DNA of 64,000 bases from Daphnia carinata (Eukaryota; Arthropoda; Branchiopoda; Diplostraca; Daphniidae). Where the stretch lies: the NCBI RefSeq assembly GCF_022539665.2, contig NC_081331.1, positions 14,230,638-14,294,637 of the forward strand, given 5' to 3'. The translations under genes and the position numbers were made by a program. Positions 1-13,018 of this stretch are shown one piece after another (the first letter of the stretch is position 1; each line of letters begins with the position of its first letter). Below the pieces are notes generated by a model. The model was given only the letters and a program-made list of their open reading frames with translations. It searched no databases and was not told the origin of the DNA.

Positions 1-1096
1 TTTGTCTTTGAATTTCGATCGGCTGGAACTCTTCCAGGACGATTTATTACTTACATATCTGACATTCTGACAGTTGACATGTCGCAGGAAATTAATAATA
101 AATAATAAAGAATGATAATAAGGGCAGATCGCCATCTAGCGAGCGAAAAAGGAAGTAGTAGGGAATTTCCCGTAAAGCTGTTTGTCTTTTTCCTTATCTG
201 ACAGGTAAAAAGAGACCTAGTGAGTGGCAGACAGTTTGTTTTTTTTTTTTTTTGTTTTTTTTATGATTTTTCCTACAGCCAAATTTTCGTTGGAATGTAG
301 GAAACTTTCGAAACAATTTCGCAAATTGAATGTGCGTATATTTCGCGTCGGAAAAGATGATGCAGAATGTCAAGCGAGAAAGGCACAAAGGAAAGGGGGC
401 AAATACGACACTAAACGTTTGAAGACAGTAGTGAAGCAAAAATAAAAAATGGGGGTGGAGTTGTCCGAAAGAGACACATACACGAGAGAGAAAAAAGGGA
501 AACGAGTGGAAACCGGGCCAACCATCGAAAAGTCAGTGCCTTGTGCAAGACACACAGAGTATATGAAAACACGTACGGTGTCACCAGCCAAGAAAAGAAA
601 AATCCCTTTTAACACATTCCCTTTTCTCTTTTTTTCCTACTGATTCGAGCTCACCCATTGGTTGTGTATACTCTAAAAAAGAAAATAATAAATGCCCGTT
701 GCCAGTTTTTTTTTTTTTCTTTTTTTTCTGTAAAAAGCTTTTTTTTTGGGGGGGGGAGGAATGTCTTGGTGGTGCTGCTGGCTGGTGGTGTGTTTTTTTT
801 TCCTTTAGTTGTCGATGGATGACACGCTTTGGGGGCCAGTCAAACGCCAACAGCAGAGCCAGCGGCTTTTGCTCTGGCTTGCCTCTTTTTTTTTTTTCAT
901 TCTTCTCCTTCTTTTTCGATAGATTTGTTTATTTGTTGTGTGTGTTGCCAACGTAGGCCGTGTAGTTTTTTGGGACTAGTGCACATATTCGTCTGCTTCT
1001 TGACGAGAAACAAAAGTTTGTGGCTTCAGTTACCTCAATTCTGGATATATCGAAAACCGCAGAATTAAAACATCTTGTTTGCATGATCGCGTTTTT

Positions 1097-1117
1097 TGTG
1101 TGTGTGTGTGTGTGTGT
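1097..1117. repeat. (TG)n microsatellite
   Basis: About ten TG dinucleotides in a row within non-coding sequence. Confidence 0.9.
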
Positions 1118-1899
1118 ACGTGTACGATGGAAAGACACGAGTGCTGTTGTAGCCGACAAGCAAGAACGTGAGTAATCTGATTTGTACAAGTATGTTGGCT
1201 CATTATTCATCATTTCCATGCCCTGCCAAACAACGAGACAAAAAAAAAAAAACAATGTTGGTTGTCCTACCTCATTGTCTTTGCCGTGTAGAAACTCGTT
1301 TCTGATTTGTGTGTATATCATTATCCTTCACTTAGATTTGATTTTTTTTTTTGAGATCAATGCCAATGGATGAAAACAGATTTGCCTTAAAACCAAAAGG
1401 CCATTTATTTATATCAAGTATGTCGTCTGCTAGGCTTTTTCGACGTTTCTTGGGCACCTGTTGAAAACTCGATATCATTTCTTTCCTCCTCTAAAAAAAT
1501 ATGAGTCATTTTTTTTTTTTTTTCCGTTATCGAGGGGTGGTTGTTCTGACCTTTGAAACGATGACTATTGCACCACACGCTCTCGAAAAAACAAACAAGG
1601 AATTTGGCCACCCAGAATGTGATTAAGGCGATGACAACATCTTTCGTCCATTTCCTTGTATAGGGACAAGTGGCGACAAAAAACAAAACAAAAAACGAAC
1701 AGCGACACGACGACGATTGAGTTGTTACATTTTCTCTTTTATTCGATTTATATGCACACACACACACACGAAGAAAAAAGAAAGAGGAAAAATAGGCTAT
1801 TCTGCGAAATGAGAAATGGAAACGGAAAAGACATTGGATATCCATCAGTGCGATTGCTCCATTGAAAATATGAAAAACAAAATGGCAGTATAGAGCAAT

Positions 1900-1922
1900 G
1901 GAGAGAGAGAGAGAGAGAGAGA
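1900..1922. repeat. (GA)n microsatellite
   Basis: About eleven GA dinucleotides. A (CT)n tract at about 2035-2050 lies roughly 115 bp further on, so the two could pair in single-stranded form. Confidence 0.9.
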
Positions 1923-2433
1923 AAGGCGAAAGGGAACTTGATCCGAAAAGGAATGTTATTAATGCAAGTTATGAAAGGGCGGCAACGGCGGCGTTTCTAT
2001 GAATAATAAGGCGAGCTCCGGATACCTGCACGTGTTCTCTCTCTCTCTCTCTTTTTTTTCTATCACGTCCGAAAAAAAAAAAAAGAAAAAAAAAAGAGGA
2101 GCCCTGAAAAACCCAAAACTCGAAATTTTTCATCCATAATACGAAGCCGTGAGTGGGGGGGCCACTATCTCGGCTAACGAGTTCGAATCCGGTCTGCGTC
2201 AATGTCGGGGCGAAAAGGAAGAAAATGAAAACAACAAAAAAAAACAGGGCACAAGAAAAGAAAAAGGTGAAAGAGAAAGGATATTTATTTATTTTTTTTT
2301 TTTTTTTTATGATGGAACAAAACAAAAACCTGTTTTTTTTTTTGTTTAAATAAATAAAAACAAAAAAAAAAGGTTTGTTGTGTCCATTGGTCCGTTTTGG
2401 GTTAGTGATTGGGCGGCCCACCCGTCACAGCAT

Positions 2434-2462
2434 CCCCCCCCCCCCCACACACACACACACGC
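2434..2462. repeat. poly-C followed by (AC)n
   Basis: A run of about 13 C directly followed by about eight AC units. Simple sequence in a non-coding region. Confidence 0.9.
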
Positions 2463-3272
2463 ACTAGGAAATTTTGTTTTTTAGTTTGTTACTAGAGTTA
2501 CATCGTGTCGGTTTTCGATTGAGTCTGTTCCAGTTGGGAAAATGCGGATAAATGTGAGCGGCCTTTTGCGGCTGGCACAAACAGCTGATTGTGTTGTGAT
2601 GGAGAGCTAACACACAAAAATTGTTTGTTGGCCATCCACCGTGTTTTTTTCTTTTTTCGTTCTCATCGTTGTTAAAAAAAAAAAAAAAAAAAAAGAACTG
2701 GGTTAATGATAAGCAAGAAAACCGCGGGCGCGCATGGAACGATTTCTCTTTTTCGTGTGTTTTTATTTATTTTATTTTATTTTTTTTTTTTCAAATCTGC
2801 CGGGTAAAGTTAATTGTATTTAAACTCAAAGTGTTTTCGTGGTTTGTGCCAAAAGTGGCATCCACCTTATTTCTGCCTTTGAATCAGTGCGACGCCCCAT
2901 CTGATCGGCCATTTGAAATCGACACGTTTTGCAGCCCAAAAAAAAAAAAAAAAAAAAAAAAGAATAATCGCCTCTGCCTCGAGCTTTTTCATTGTCAGTG
3001 GGAAAAACGAAAGAAGGGGATATCTGAAAGTGGATCACGTGGAAAAAAAAAAAAAAAGAGAGGGACGTATTGAACAAGCCAATGAAGGACAGCAAATGAA
3101 CTATTTTTATTTTTTTTTTTCTGTGCTGAAACAAGAGCAAATCATTTGGAATAAAAAATGGAAACGTGAATCAAAAATGACGGTCGATGTGACGTCATCG
3201 TAATTTTTGTTTTGGTGTTCAAAAAAAAAAAAAAAAAAATCCAAAAATCGAAAGGTAAAACGAAAGAGAAAA

Positions 3273-3875
3273 ATGGGAGAAGGTAAGAGCCAATCGGCCG
3301 GTGGTGGAGGAGGCAAAGTGCGTGGCCAGCAAAGAGCTCGACGTCTGGGCATTTGTCACCATTCGGGCTCCATTCTGCCGGCGCCTTTGCGACTCCTTCA
3401 GGATTTGGCAAAGGCCGCGACGCCGCCCAGCATCGTCATCTCCTCCTCTTGTTCCACAACGGCAACGTTGCAAAGACGGAACGCCATCATCCGTAAAAAT
3501 AGCGCGCCAGCCAGAGCCAGGATTGAAATAGCCGGACAGGCGGCCTCTTGTAATCATGACGTCACTCAACGGCGACTGGTGGCCGACGTCACGCACCCAC
3601 AACATCAGCGTTGCTCTTTGACGGCCGTCTCGCACGGATTGTCCATCATCTCCACGTCGGCCGTCGTCGTCCTCTACGTTTCCGATCGACGTCCGTCTTT
3701 AGCCCGACATGCGTCGCAATCAGCTGATTGCCGCGACATTGGCATTCGACGCCATCGACGCCAACCGAAAGCAAAACGAGTCTCTTATCCGGTGGCTGCG
3801 CGTCGCGTCCGGCGCTCGTGTGCCCGTCGACGTTGGACTTTGGGTCCGGCCACGTTTTGGATGCAGCCCAGCGGG
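3273..3875 (+). CDS. candidate extra 5' coding exon of PLC-epsilon
   Basis: This GC-rich island stands out from the poly-T sequence around it and is open in one frame from an ATG at 3273 to a possible donor at 3876 (GGG|GTATAT). Reading stops in phase 0, and the next exon at 4078 also starts in phase 0, so the join keeps frame and adds 201 residues. The peptide is Arg/Ser/Ala-rich with no domain I recognise, and the other forward frames are also partly open. Composition alone could therefore explain the open frame. It may instead be 5' UTR, or the true N-terminus may lie elsewhere. The GTATATAA at the donor also resembles a TATA box. Confidence 0.3.
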
Positions 3876-4077
3876 GTATATAACAAACAAAAAAATGCGA
3901 GCCACACACACATGATAATCATGATAACAGAGCCCATTTTTTTTTTTTTTCATGTTTTTAGCCCGTCCAATTGATATAAAAAAAAAAAAAAAAAAAATAA
4001 AATAAAATAAAATAAATGTCCGTTCCAATTGTCATTAAAAAAAAAAAAAAAAAAAAAAATTCTTTTTTGGAACGCAG

Positions 4078-4492
4078 TTGCAGCGATTGGTGACGACGGG
4101 GGCTCTGCCGTGCAGCAAAGAAGAGGCCGCCTCCCTGGCCGCCATCCAGCTCCGCTTACAAGAGTGTTTGCCCAGCATTAAATTGGCCAGCTCTAAATTC
4201 TCGTCTCAACAGTCGTGCAATCCGCAACACAATCAGGTTGGCCATTTCATTTCTTCTCTCCGTTTTGTTCCCCTTTTTTTTTTTTTTTTTTTTTTTATTA
4301 AACGATGTCCGTCTTTTAGGAAAGCGCAACAAGACTGGCCGGTACGGTGCCAGAAGCAGCCGGCCAGCTGCTTCATCCGCCCAAAAGAGAGGACGCTGTT
4401 GCTGAAACGGTCCGTTCTTGTGACGACTTGCTGTTCCATTCGGTCACTGATTTAGCCAATAGGGGCCGTTTCGGTACGTCCGTCCCCACTCG

Positions 4493-4526
<34 letters not shown>

Positions 4527-7500
4527 CGAAGACGGCCATCGATCTTCCGTCGTTGTTACTCGACGGAGAGCAATGCCATCGTGGTGCCCAGTTGGTTCTC
4601 TTCTTCGTTTGGCGCACCTTCCACACCACCGGCTACCGGATCGACGGAATTATTGGCCAGCAACAACAGCTCCTATTCGCTGGCCAATCCCGTCGGCAAT
4701 CAGGCCGATGTGTGCGTGTCTCACGCGTTGGTCGACTGTCTTCCGCCTTATTATTGGGAGGCCAAACACATGCCCCGCCTTGTCAAAGTCAGTTTGTTTT
4801 TGTTTTTGTTTTGGTTTTGGTTTTGGTTTTATTTATGCACATTCCAATTTTTTTTTTTTTAAATTTAAATCCCCCAAAAATTAGGAGACGAAAAGGAAGT
4901 TGTTCCATTCGTCCGTCTACGAGTCGGAGGCTCAACTGAAACGACTTTACGTCCAGACGTGCCAACGATTGCCGGCCTTCAATTGTCACCTGTTTCACGT
5001 GCGCGAGATTATCAGCAATTTGCATACCAAGAAGAAGGTGAGTCTTTTCACGAAAGTTTGTTGCCCATTAAAAAAAAAAAAACAAAAAAAAAAAACAACT
5101 TTCCCTTTAAAAATTATTTATCACTTGAAGGGAAGGGGGGGGGGGGTAAATTATTCCAGCGGTCCGTCTTTTTTTTTTTTTTGGCTGGGAATTCCGTCAC
5201 GCTTAAGATGACACCTCGACTTTCAAATTGACTCTGCAAACATTTTTGAAATGTCGTTTTTGGCTATTTGGAGAAAACCGCCGGCCAACGACGGACATCC
5301 ATTCGTCGTGTCTCCCCATTTTCCAAATTTTTATTTTTTTCATTCGTTTTTTTTGTTTTTTGTTTTTTCATAAAAAAAAAAGTCGAATCGGCTTTTGGCT
5401 CTCGGGCCGTCGTCCATCTCGCTGCTGGATAGCAAGACAAGGATGCTGGCCAAATCCCAGTCGACCAGCGATCTCATGCAGGTACAATGTCCTCGAATGC
5501 CCAATTATTTCATTTGAATTAAAATTTTGAATTTAAAAAACAAAAAACAAAAAACAAACAAAACAAACAAAACAAACCAAAAGTGGCAATTGGGCGGCGG
5601 TCGATCGCACGATCGAGTGACGTTTGAATTTCGCGCCACTAGATGGAACGTTGTCGTTCCGTCGCCTTCGTCATTGCAAGATCTCGGCGCCGCCCTTTGG
5701 GATCTTCAACAGCATCTCAATCCGGCGTACACGGACGGATCGGACGCGACGCCACACGAGAACGTCAATCGAACGGGCTCTTCTTCCCTACCGCGCCGGA
5801 TGCTGGCCTTACCGCCGTCCTTCCCGGACGAGCTCAACATCCTGCAAAGGCTGTTGCCCTTCCCGGAGGAGGTGGCGCTCAAATTGACGGAGAGCTAATT
5901 TGAACTGTTCAACAGCGGCCCGCCCATCAACTACCTCTGTCACTACACCACAGATCTCACCGCCCGTCACCACCAAGCCTCGAGCGCTACCCACCAAACA
6001 GCGTCGCAGGCCAACGCCCAACCGGCCGCCAATGGAGTGCCTTCCCTCATCCATCGTTTCAATGAGGTTTTTTTTTGTTTTTTTTTTATTATTATTTTTT
6101 TTGTTTTTTTTATGGGCCGGCCGCACCCAAACTGGATTATTTTCTTTTCATTAGCCAATTATTTAATAATAAAAAAAAAACAAAAAAAAAAACGAGACAA
6201 AAAAGCGATGGAGCGCATACGCCGCCCCGTGGGCCATTTGCGCTCCGCTAAAAAAAAACGTTAATCGTTGCAGCAACAACAACAACAACAGACTATCAAA
6301 TGATTGTTGTTGTTGCTGGCCACTTTCTCCCACGCGTGATATACGACTGGCTCACGAACGCGGACAAAATTTCCGCACCGATGGCAGTTTTTTTTTTTTT
6401 GTTTTTTTGTTTTTCCCCCGTGAACGAGAATGAAAATTTTCGGCGTGTCAAATTGCGGGACCGGATGATTGACGTTTTCTTCGTGACGTTGAATTGATTA
6501 CCATCTTTTTTTTTTTGTTTTTTTTTTTTTGTTGCAGGTGAGTTCATGGGTGACGCATCTGATCGTCTCGCCGCCCAGCCACGATGAACGCAAAGCCGTC
6601 CTCTCCTGTCTCATTCGGACGGCCGTCATCTGCTGGAATTTGGGCAACTTTCACGGAGCCACCGAGATCGTCGTCGGGCTCAGGTAAACATCATTTCAAG
6701 GCCGTTTCTTTTGTGTTGCGTGCCGTTGATGCAGCTGATTGGCGCAATTAAATTTAGATCGGACAAGTTGAAACCGTTTTGGCTGTCCATCACCGAAAAG
6801 GAGAAATTACCTCAACTGGATTTCTTGGCCGGCGCCCTACTGTCGAGACAAACCAGCGCAGAGTACAGACGGGCCCTGGCCCGCGCTCTTCGAACCCCAA
6901 ACAGCCGCGTCGTCCCTTTTTTCGGCGTCTTCATCCGAGACCTCAAAGCCACACTGTGTCAAAATCCCAGCATCATCGTCGTCTCCTCCAACGACAATGC
7001 CGTGCCCATCTTGAGAGTAACATTTTCTTTCGCATTTGCATTTTTGCCCGTCTTTTCATCAATTCATTCAGTTTTTTTTTTGTTTTTTTTTTTTGTCTTT
7101 TTTTAAAAAATAATTTCAGCACCTGTCCGAGATCGGACGAGAGGATCAATTCTTAGCCTTTCATGGAACGGGCGGACTTTTAAACGTCGATAAAATCAGG
7201 GCCGCTCAAAAGGTTTTGGAGAAGATCGCTCGTTATCAATCGGAGAAACGGCCAAAACGGACCGATCAAAGTTCCAGCGGTCAGTGTTCCAGCAGTGACA
7301 GTTGTTCAGACTCTGCCACGAGCGACGACGCGTCCAAACGCCACAGGCAAGGGTCGTCGGACTGGTCGGAGCGATGCCTCCGCCAACCCAAAACTGGAAC
7401 GGATCATCGTGTGACGTTGTTCGACTTGTGCGGCCACAACGGCCTCGACTTGAGGACGGTGAAAGTGTTGACCAACGGCACGACAGTCATCCACTGCGAA

Positions 7501-8225
7501 GCCGACGGTTCCAGGGGAGTGCCCGTCTTATTGCGCCTGGAGCGCAGTCACGGCACTCTGACGTGGAGCCGAACGGCCTGGAACGGCGGCAACGTTGTCA
7601 GCAGCAGCAGCAGCAGCAGCAGCAACAGCTCGGACAGTTCATCTCTGTTCGCCAATCCCGACGTGGACATTACGGCCGGACTCAAACTGAAGTACGCCCT
7701 GGGTAATGGCCCGTCGCCCTTAACGGCCGGTGCTGGAGGCATGGGCGGTGCCAGCGATGGCGAAGTTTGCGGCGGAGGCATCGAAGAAGGTTACCTGGAC
7801 GTCGCAGCTCTCAAAGAAGTGGCCCTTTCGTGCCGGGAAGGCGATTTCATCTCCATCGCCCGTCGTCACGGTACGTCAACGGTCCATTTTTGGAACATAT
7901 GCATCTCATGAACTTGTTTTTATTTTAGCCATTCCGACGTTAGCCGACGGCCCTTGGTGCATTTCGTTGGTGTACGGACGCAATTTGAGCGACAATCGAG
8001 TCACGGTCTTTGTGTGTCCGCCTCTCGTTGCCCGCCATTGGGCCTCCTTTTTCCAGGTGGCACTTCAGGCCGTCCGCCGGCAACAAAATGGCGGCGATCG
8101 GCGGCTCTTTTGGCTCAAAGAGCAATACCTTCAACTCTATTACATGTCAGTTTTTTTTTTTTTTTTATTTTATTTTTTTTTTTTTTTTGACATTTAAATC
8201 GGGTTACGCAACCAACACGTTCTTC

Positions 8226-8258
<33 letters not shown>

Positions 8259-11200
8259 AAGGAATGGCGCGTGCAGTGGACCGAGGCAGTCGGACGTGCT
8301 CAAACTGTTTGGCGGAAGGGACGTGTTCCAGCAGCATCTGGCCCAATCGGCTGGACTTGGAAGTGGCAACCTGGCCACGGCTGAAATGGCTGGCCGAGGA
8401 AGTCCAGCCTCTGCGCACAAGAAGAAACGTTCCATCGCTGGAATAGCTCTGGTCAAAGACAAGACGTTGCTCAGTTATCCCAGTTCGCCCGTCTCCGGGG
8501 CGGCCAACACGAGCAACAACGACATCTGCTTGCCGTGCATGACCAGCCCGAAGAACCGCAGGTTGGAATGGGCGACGTCATCCGCCAATGAAACGATGGA
8601 AAGCTTTGGCTCTTCCGACAGCCTGGACATGCTGTCCGTTGTCCAGCGGACGCAACGCGCCAACACCGTGACCGCCACGCCTAGCGGAGCAACAGGAGCA
8701 ACAGAATTTGCCAGCCAAACGTATTTCCTGCCCGGCAGGAACGACAACACGAAACGATTGACTTTCCCAGAGACGGTCAGTTTGTTCCAGTCGTTCAACA
8801 TCGGCATGCGCAAAGATCTGATGGATTTGTTTTGCGAATGGTCCATTCCGACTCCTGCCAGCATCAACAGAACGGGCGGATCGTCTCCATTAATGGGTGG
8901 GAGACAAGCAACGCCATCTAACGGCAACGTGTTCAACGAACTGTCGAGCGCTCTGGGACGAGTGATCACGGCCACTAATTTAATGCAGTTCATGGAAACG
9001 CAGCAACACGAATCGTGTTCATTCGAATCGGCCAAGGAATTGATTCTGCGCTTTGAGACGGACGCCGTCTTGCGATCGAGCGGTCCGTTTCTCTCCTACG
9101 AAGGATTCGCCGCTTTCATGAGCGACGCGGCCAATTTCGGTTTCCGCAGCGAGCACTTGGTGCCCAGCGAGGAGGACATGCAGTACCCACTGGCCCATTA
9201 TTACATCGCCTCGTCTCACAATACTTATTTGACGGGCCATCAGCTCAAAGGTGCGCCGGCCTTCATTTTCAATTGCCCCTTTACGTTTCATTAATGAATT
9301 TTTAAAATATAAAACAGGTGAATCGTCCGTCGAGTTGTACAGCCAAGTGCTGTTGACGGGCTGCCGCTGCGTCGAGCTGGACTGCTGGGATGGCGACGAC
9401 GGCCAGCCGATGATTTACCACGGCCACACTTTGACGACGAAAATTCCATTCCGTTCCGTGGTGGAGGCGATCCATCGATCGGCCTTTGTCACGTCTCCTT
9501 ATCCGGTCATCCTCTCAGTGGAGAATCACTGCTCGGTCCAGCAACAAGCCAAGATGGCCCAAATCTTCCAGTACGTCTTCGGTGACCGGCTGGTCTCGCG
9601 CTTCCTCTTTGATTCCGATTTCTCCGACGAGCCTCGTCTGCCCAGTCCGGCCCAGCTGCGTTATCGCATCCTCGTCAAGAACAAGAAATGGCACGCGGAA
9701 ATTCCGCCCATGGTCGCCACTCTTCCGTCGACAGTCAACGTCGTCAACGTCGTCAACGGCCAAACCAAAGTTGTTCCAGGACGGCCGAGGACAGTGACCG
9801 AAGCCAGGTATATCAAATCCATTTAAAAATCCATCCAAAACGTCCGTTTCATTTTGTTGTATCAAACAGGCCTTGTCCAGCTCGAGCTGGAAGCGTAGCC
9901 TCGTCAACGGTGAGTGGGGCCGGCTCGTTGAGTGGCGACGTCAGCGATAACAACGACGACGACGATGCGGATCAAATGGATTACCCGACCCGAACGCAAA
10001 TGCTGGGCGATCATTTCGCAGTGGCCAGCAGTTACGGAGGATCGTCCGAAGCGTCCGCACCTGGCACTCCTCAATTAGCCAATTGGAACAACACGCACAC
10101 GCCGACGCATCGGGCCAGCTCCGACACGGAGAAGAGAAGGAGACGGCCGGCTTCGGTCCCGCTGCGCAAATCGCTTTCGCAAGGCGGAGTCCCCGAAGCC
10201 GATCAAGTTCATCCGTCGCGAGGGGCAGGTGCCAATGGCGGAAGCACGTGCAGTCCCGGCAGCCTGGAAGAAGATTTATTGAACGACAATGGCCAAAGCG
10301 TCGGTTCCAAAGTGAACACGAAGAAATCGGCCAACGTCGGCGGAAGTCAAATAGCCAAGGAGCTGTCCGATTTAGTTAATTATTGCCAGGCCACGAAATT
10401 CAGAGGTCTGCGCTGTTTGCCTTCAACGTCCGTCGGTGTCCGTCTCGCTAGCGGTCCGCTCAAGGTGAATCGTCGATTTTGATTCCAATTGTATTTCCAT
10501 GATGTTTATTTTTGAATTGCTTGCAACAGTTGGGGACGTCTCCGTCCAACTTGTCCCGCAAGTGTCGCCATCCAGTGTTCGAATGTTGCTCTATTAACGA
10601 AACGACAGCCAAAAAATTGTGCCGCAAGCAGCCGACGTCCATTTTGTACCACACGGAAACGCAATTGTTGAGGACGTACCCGGCCGGAATGCGGATCGAT
10701 TCTTCCAACTTCAATCCGGTGCTTTTCTGGTCGTTTGGCATTCAAATGGTGGCGCTCAACTACCAGACGGAAGACGCGGCCCTACACCTCAACACGGCCC
10801 TTTTCGAACAGATGGGCAAGTGCGGATACGTCCTCAAGCCGGCCCTGATGCGCGACCGGGCGCACGTCATGTACCGACGCTTCAACCCCTGGGGCAAGGA
10901 ATTCGACGGCCTTCACGTCCTCCACGTCAACTTGACTCTCATATCCGGACAGTACGTTTGTCCGGCCAATCCGTCGGCCGGCAGTCCGTTGCTGGACGTG
11001 GAAATCGTCGGCATTCCAGCCGATTGCGTCAAACACAAGTCGAAAATGGTCCAGCGAAACGGCATCAATCCCGTCTTCCAGGATAAATTCCGCTTTACGG
11101 TCCTCTTCCGCGATTTGGCTTTCCTCCGGCTGACGGTGACGGACGTGGCTTCCAATCACGTCACGGCCCAGCGTGTCATTCCCATCAACTATCTGAGGCC

Positions 11201-13018
11201 GGGCTATCGGCACGTCCGATTGAACAACACGCAAAACCAGCCGCTGCCGCTCTCTTCTCTTTTCATCCACACGAAATTCGAGGAGGAAGGATACGACGTC
11301 ATTCACGGAAGTGCCAAAGCGACCCTTCCATCGTTGAACGTCCCCCTCATCCCGGGCAACGAGCTGGACTCTGCCGCCGATGAAGATCGAAGTCCAACAG
11401 CGCTGACCAGTCCCAGTCAGGAGGAGAATCCCGACGGGCCGGGAGGAGCCGTCAAACGGCGAATGTTCTTCCTCATCGTTTACGGCGTCCAGAATGTGGG
11501 CGGAACGGGAGCCCAGGGTGTTGCGCCCAGCCGGAATGAAGAAGAGCCTTATGTGATTCTCAAAGTGACGCAGGATTGCACGTCCGAGACGGTCATCCGC
11601 AAAGCATTGAGCAAACTCCCGTCGGCGGCCAGCGCCACGCCCGTCCACCTCCAGTTGCACGACTACCTTTTGCTGGAGGAAGTCAATCGCGGATGGGAGC
11701 CGTCCGACAGACTTTTGCCACCTTTACAGAGGATTTTGGATGCCCAAGAACGGCCACTAGAAGCGCAGGCCAAATGGCGAGGAGAAGGCCGGTTCATCTT
11801 ACGCCGCATTGGAGATGATCCAAGTTCTAGGGCGTGGCTTTCGTCCATTCTCAATTCCAACCAGAAAATGAAATCTCGCAAGGTTCTATTTTTTTAATAA
11901 ATCGTTTAGCTTTTTTCATTCTAATGTTTTTTTTGGGGGGGGGGTGTGTGGGGAAATAGATTAGTAAAGTGGCCGTCCGTCCGGAATCGTGCAAAGTGGA
12001 ATTGAAAGAACGCAGCCGCTTGGAGGACGAAGACTCTGGTGATGAAGATGACAACGATGAGGATGAAGATGACGATGATGTTGGATTAGCCGAAGAAGAA
12101 GAAGAAGAGGAAGAAGAAACGTTTCTTGTCTGCGTTCATAATGTCTCACCGGAAATTCCGTACGCCATTCTTAAAGGCCGCGTGACCGACACGGCCAAAG
12201 ACATTCTTCTCCAGGCGCTGCTCAAGGTACAACATTTGTTATATCGCATCATTTATTTATTTTTTTTTTTTTTTTTTTTTGGTATTAATTAAATTTTAAT
12301 GAAATTTAGGCGAGAAAACCACACGAACTGGAACGTTACGTTCTTGTTGAAGAACGTGATTTAGGTCCATCTTTGGGCCGGCATCGTCGCGTCCTTCGTG
12401 ACGACGACAATGTGCATCAGGTTCAAGCCAGATGGACCACCTTGGGCCGTTTCGTTGCTGTTGAACGAGGCAGGATAAGAGCGCGCAACGGGAACGTTGA
12501 CTGGAACGACAAAGTTGGTCCAACGACGCCGGATATGAATAGGAATAAAACGGGCGCCATGCTCCGAGCGTCTCTGTTCACCAGACGATTACAACAGAGC
12601 ACGAAAAATTCAAAACTGCAGGTTCTTAAATCTTTTAAATTTAAAGGTAATTATCCAAATATAAAATCGCAATTTTTTCGAATAGGTGAAGGAGATGTAC
12701 AGCGATCCTGGATTAGGTCAGAGTGGCCGATCTCGTGAGCGGATTCGATCGGATTCGAGTTTGGCACGCGACGGAGTTCAACCGACCAGCAGCAACGTCC
12801 ATCCAATCAAGAGTCCGTCTTCTCGCGATACGCTCAGCAGCCTGGAACAGTTTTCTCCGCAGCGGACGGCCTACTCTGAAGGCGAATGGAATGCGGATGA
12901 CACGGACGCCGATGCCGACAGCGGCGGAGGTGGAGGAGGGAACCAGGATTGGGAGTTGCGCTCCACTGTCGCCAAATTGAAGAAAATGTCACTACGAACG
13001 TTCCGTCTCTGGCGATGA
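4078..13018 (+). CDS. PLCE1: phospholipase C epsilon (1-phosphatidylinositol 4,5-bisphosphate phosphodiesterase), with internal stop
   Basis: Hydrolyses PIP2 to IP3 and diacylglycerol, and in the family also acts as a Ras/Rap exchange factor. Sixteen exons join in consistent phase: 4078-4236, 4320-4787, 4885-5037, 5383-5481, 5584-6066, 6538-6683, 6758-7016, 7120-7870, 7929-8145, 8262-9250, 9318-9807, 9870-10464, 10530-11882, 11960-12226, 12310-12621, 12686-13018 (2357 codons; the human protein is about 2300 residues). Counting from codon 4078: RasGEF about 385-640, PH/EF-hand region to about 1210, PLC-X from 1218, PLC-Y from 1569, C2 about 1725-1850, and two RA domains near 1914-2050 and 2105-2215. 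The X box has [24 protein letters not shown] and LSVENHCS, so both catalytic His and the calcium ligands are present. Codon 398 (5896-5898) is an in-frame TAA inside the start of the RasGEF domain. The 5' end is uncertain. Confidence 0.93.
4494..4527 (+). repeat. CAA repeat encoding poly-Gln in PLC-epsilon
   Basis: Eleven consecutive CAA codons in the second exon encode a Gln tract between two conserved stretches. A similar AGC tract encoding poly-Ser lies at about 7600-7625. Both are likely length-variable linkers. Confidence 0.9.

Larger units (their letters stand above)
1..3206. other. low-complexity non-coding region upstream of PLC-epsilon
   Basis: No exon can be supported here. The sequence is dominated by poly-T and poly-A runs with short dinucleotide tracts. 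Open frames on both strands translate to strings of Phe or Lys and share no recognisable domain. It could be the 5' intron of the PLC-epsilon gene or intergenic DNA; the sequence does not decide. Confidence 0.6.

Noticed and set aside
1414..2421. Minus-strand open frames of 143 and 150 codons
   Set aside because: They consist largely of Phe, Lys and Ser from homopolymer runs, with no domain or splice support.
3709..3915. 68-codon plus-strand frame with a protein-like start
   Set aside because: A donor at 3876 from this frame would be out of phase with the next exon at 4078; the other frame fits.
10782..11660. 292-codon open frame on the minus strand
   Set aside because: It is antisense to the conserved Y/C2/RA exon of PLC-epsilon and is a by-product of GC-rich third codon positions.
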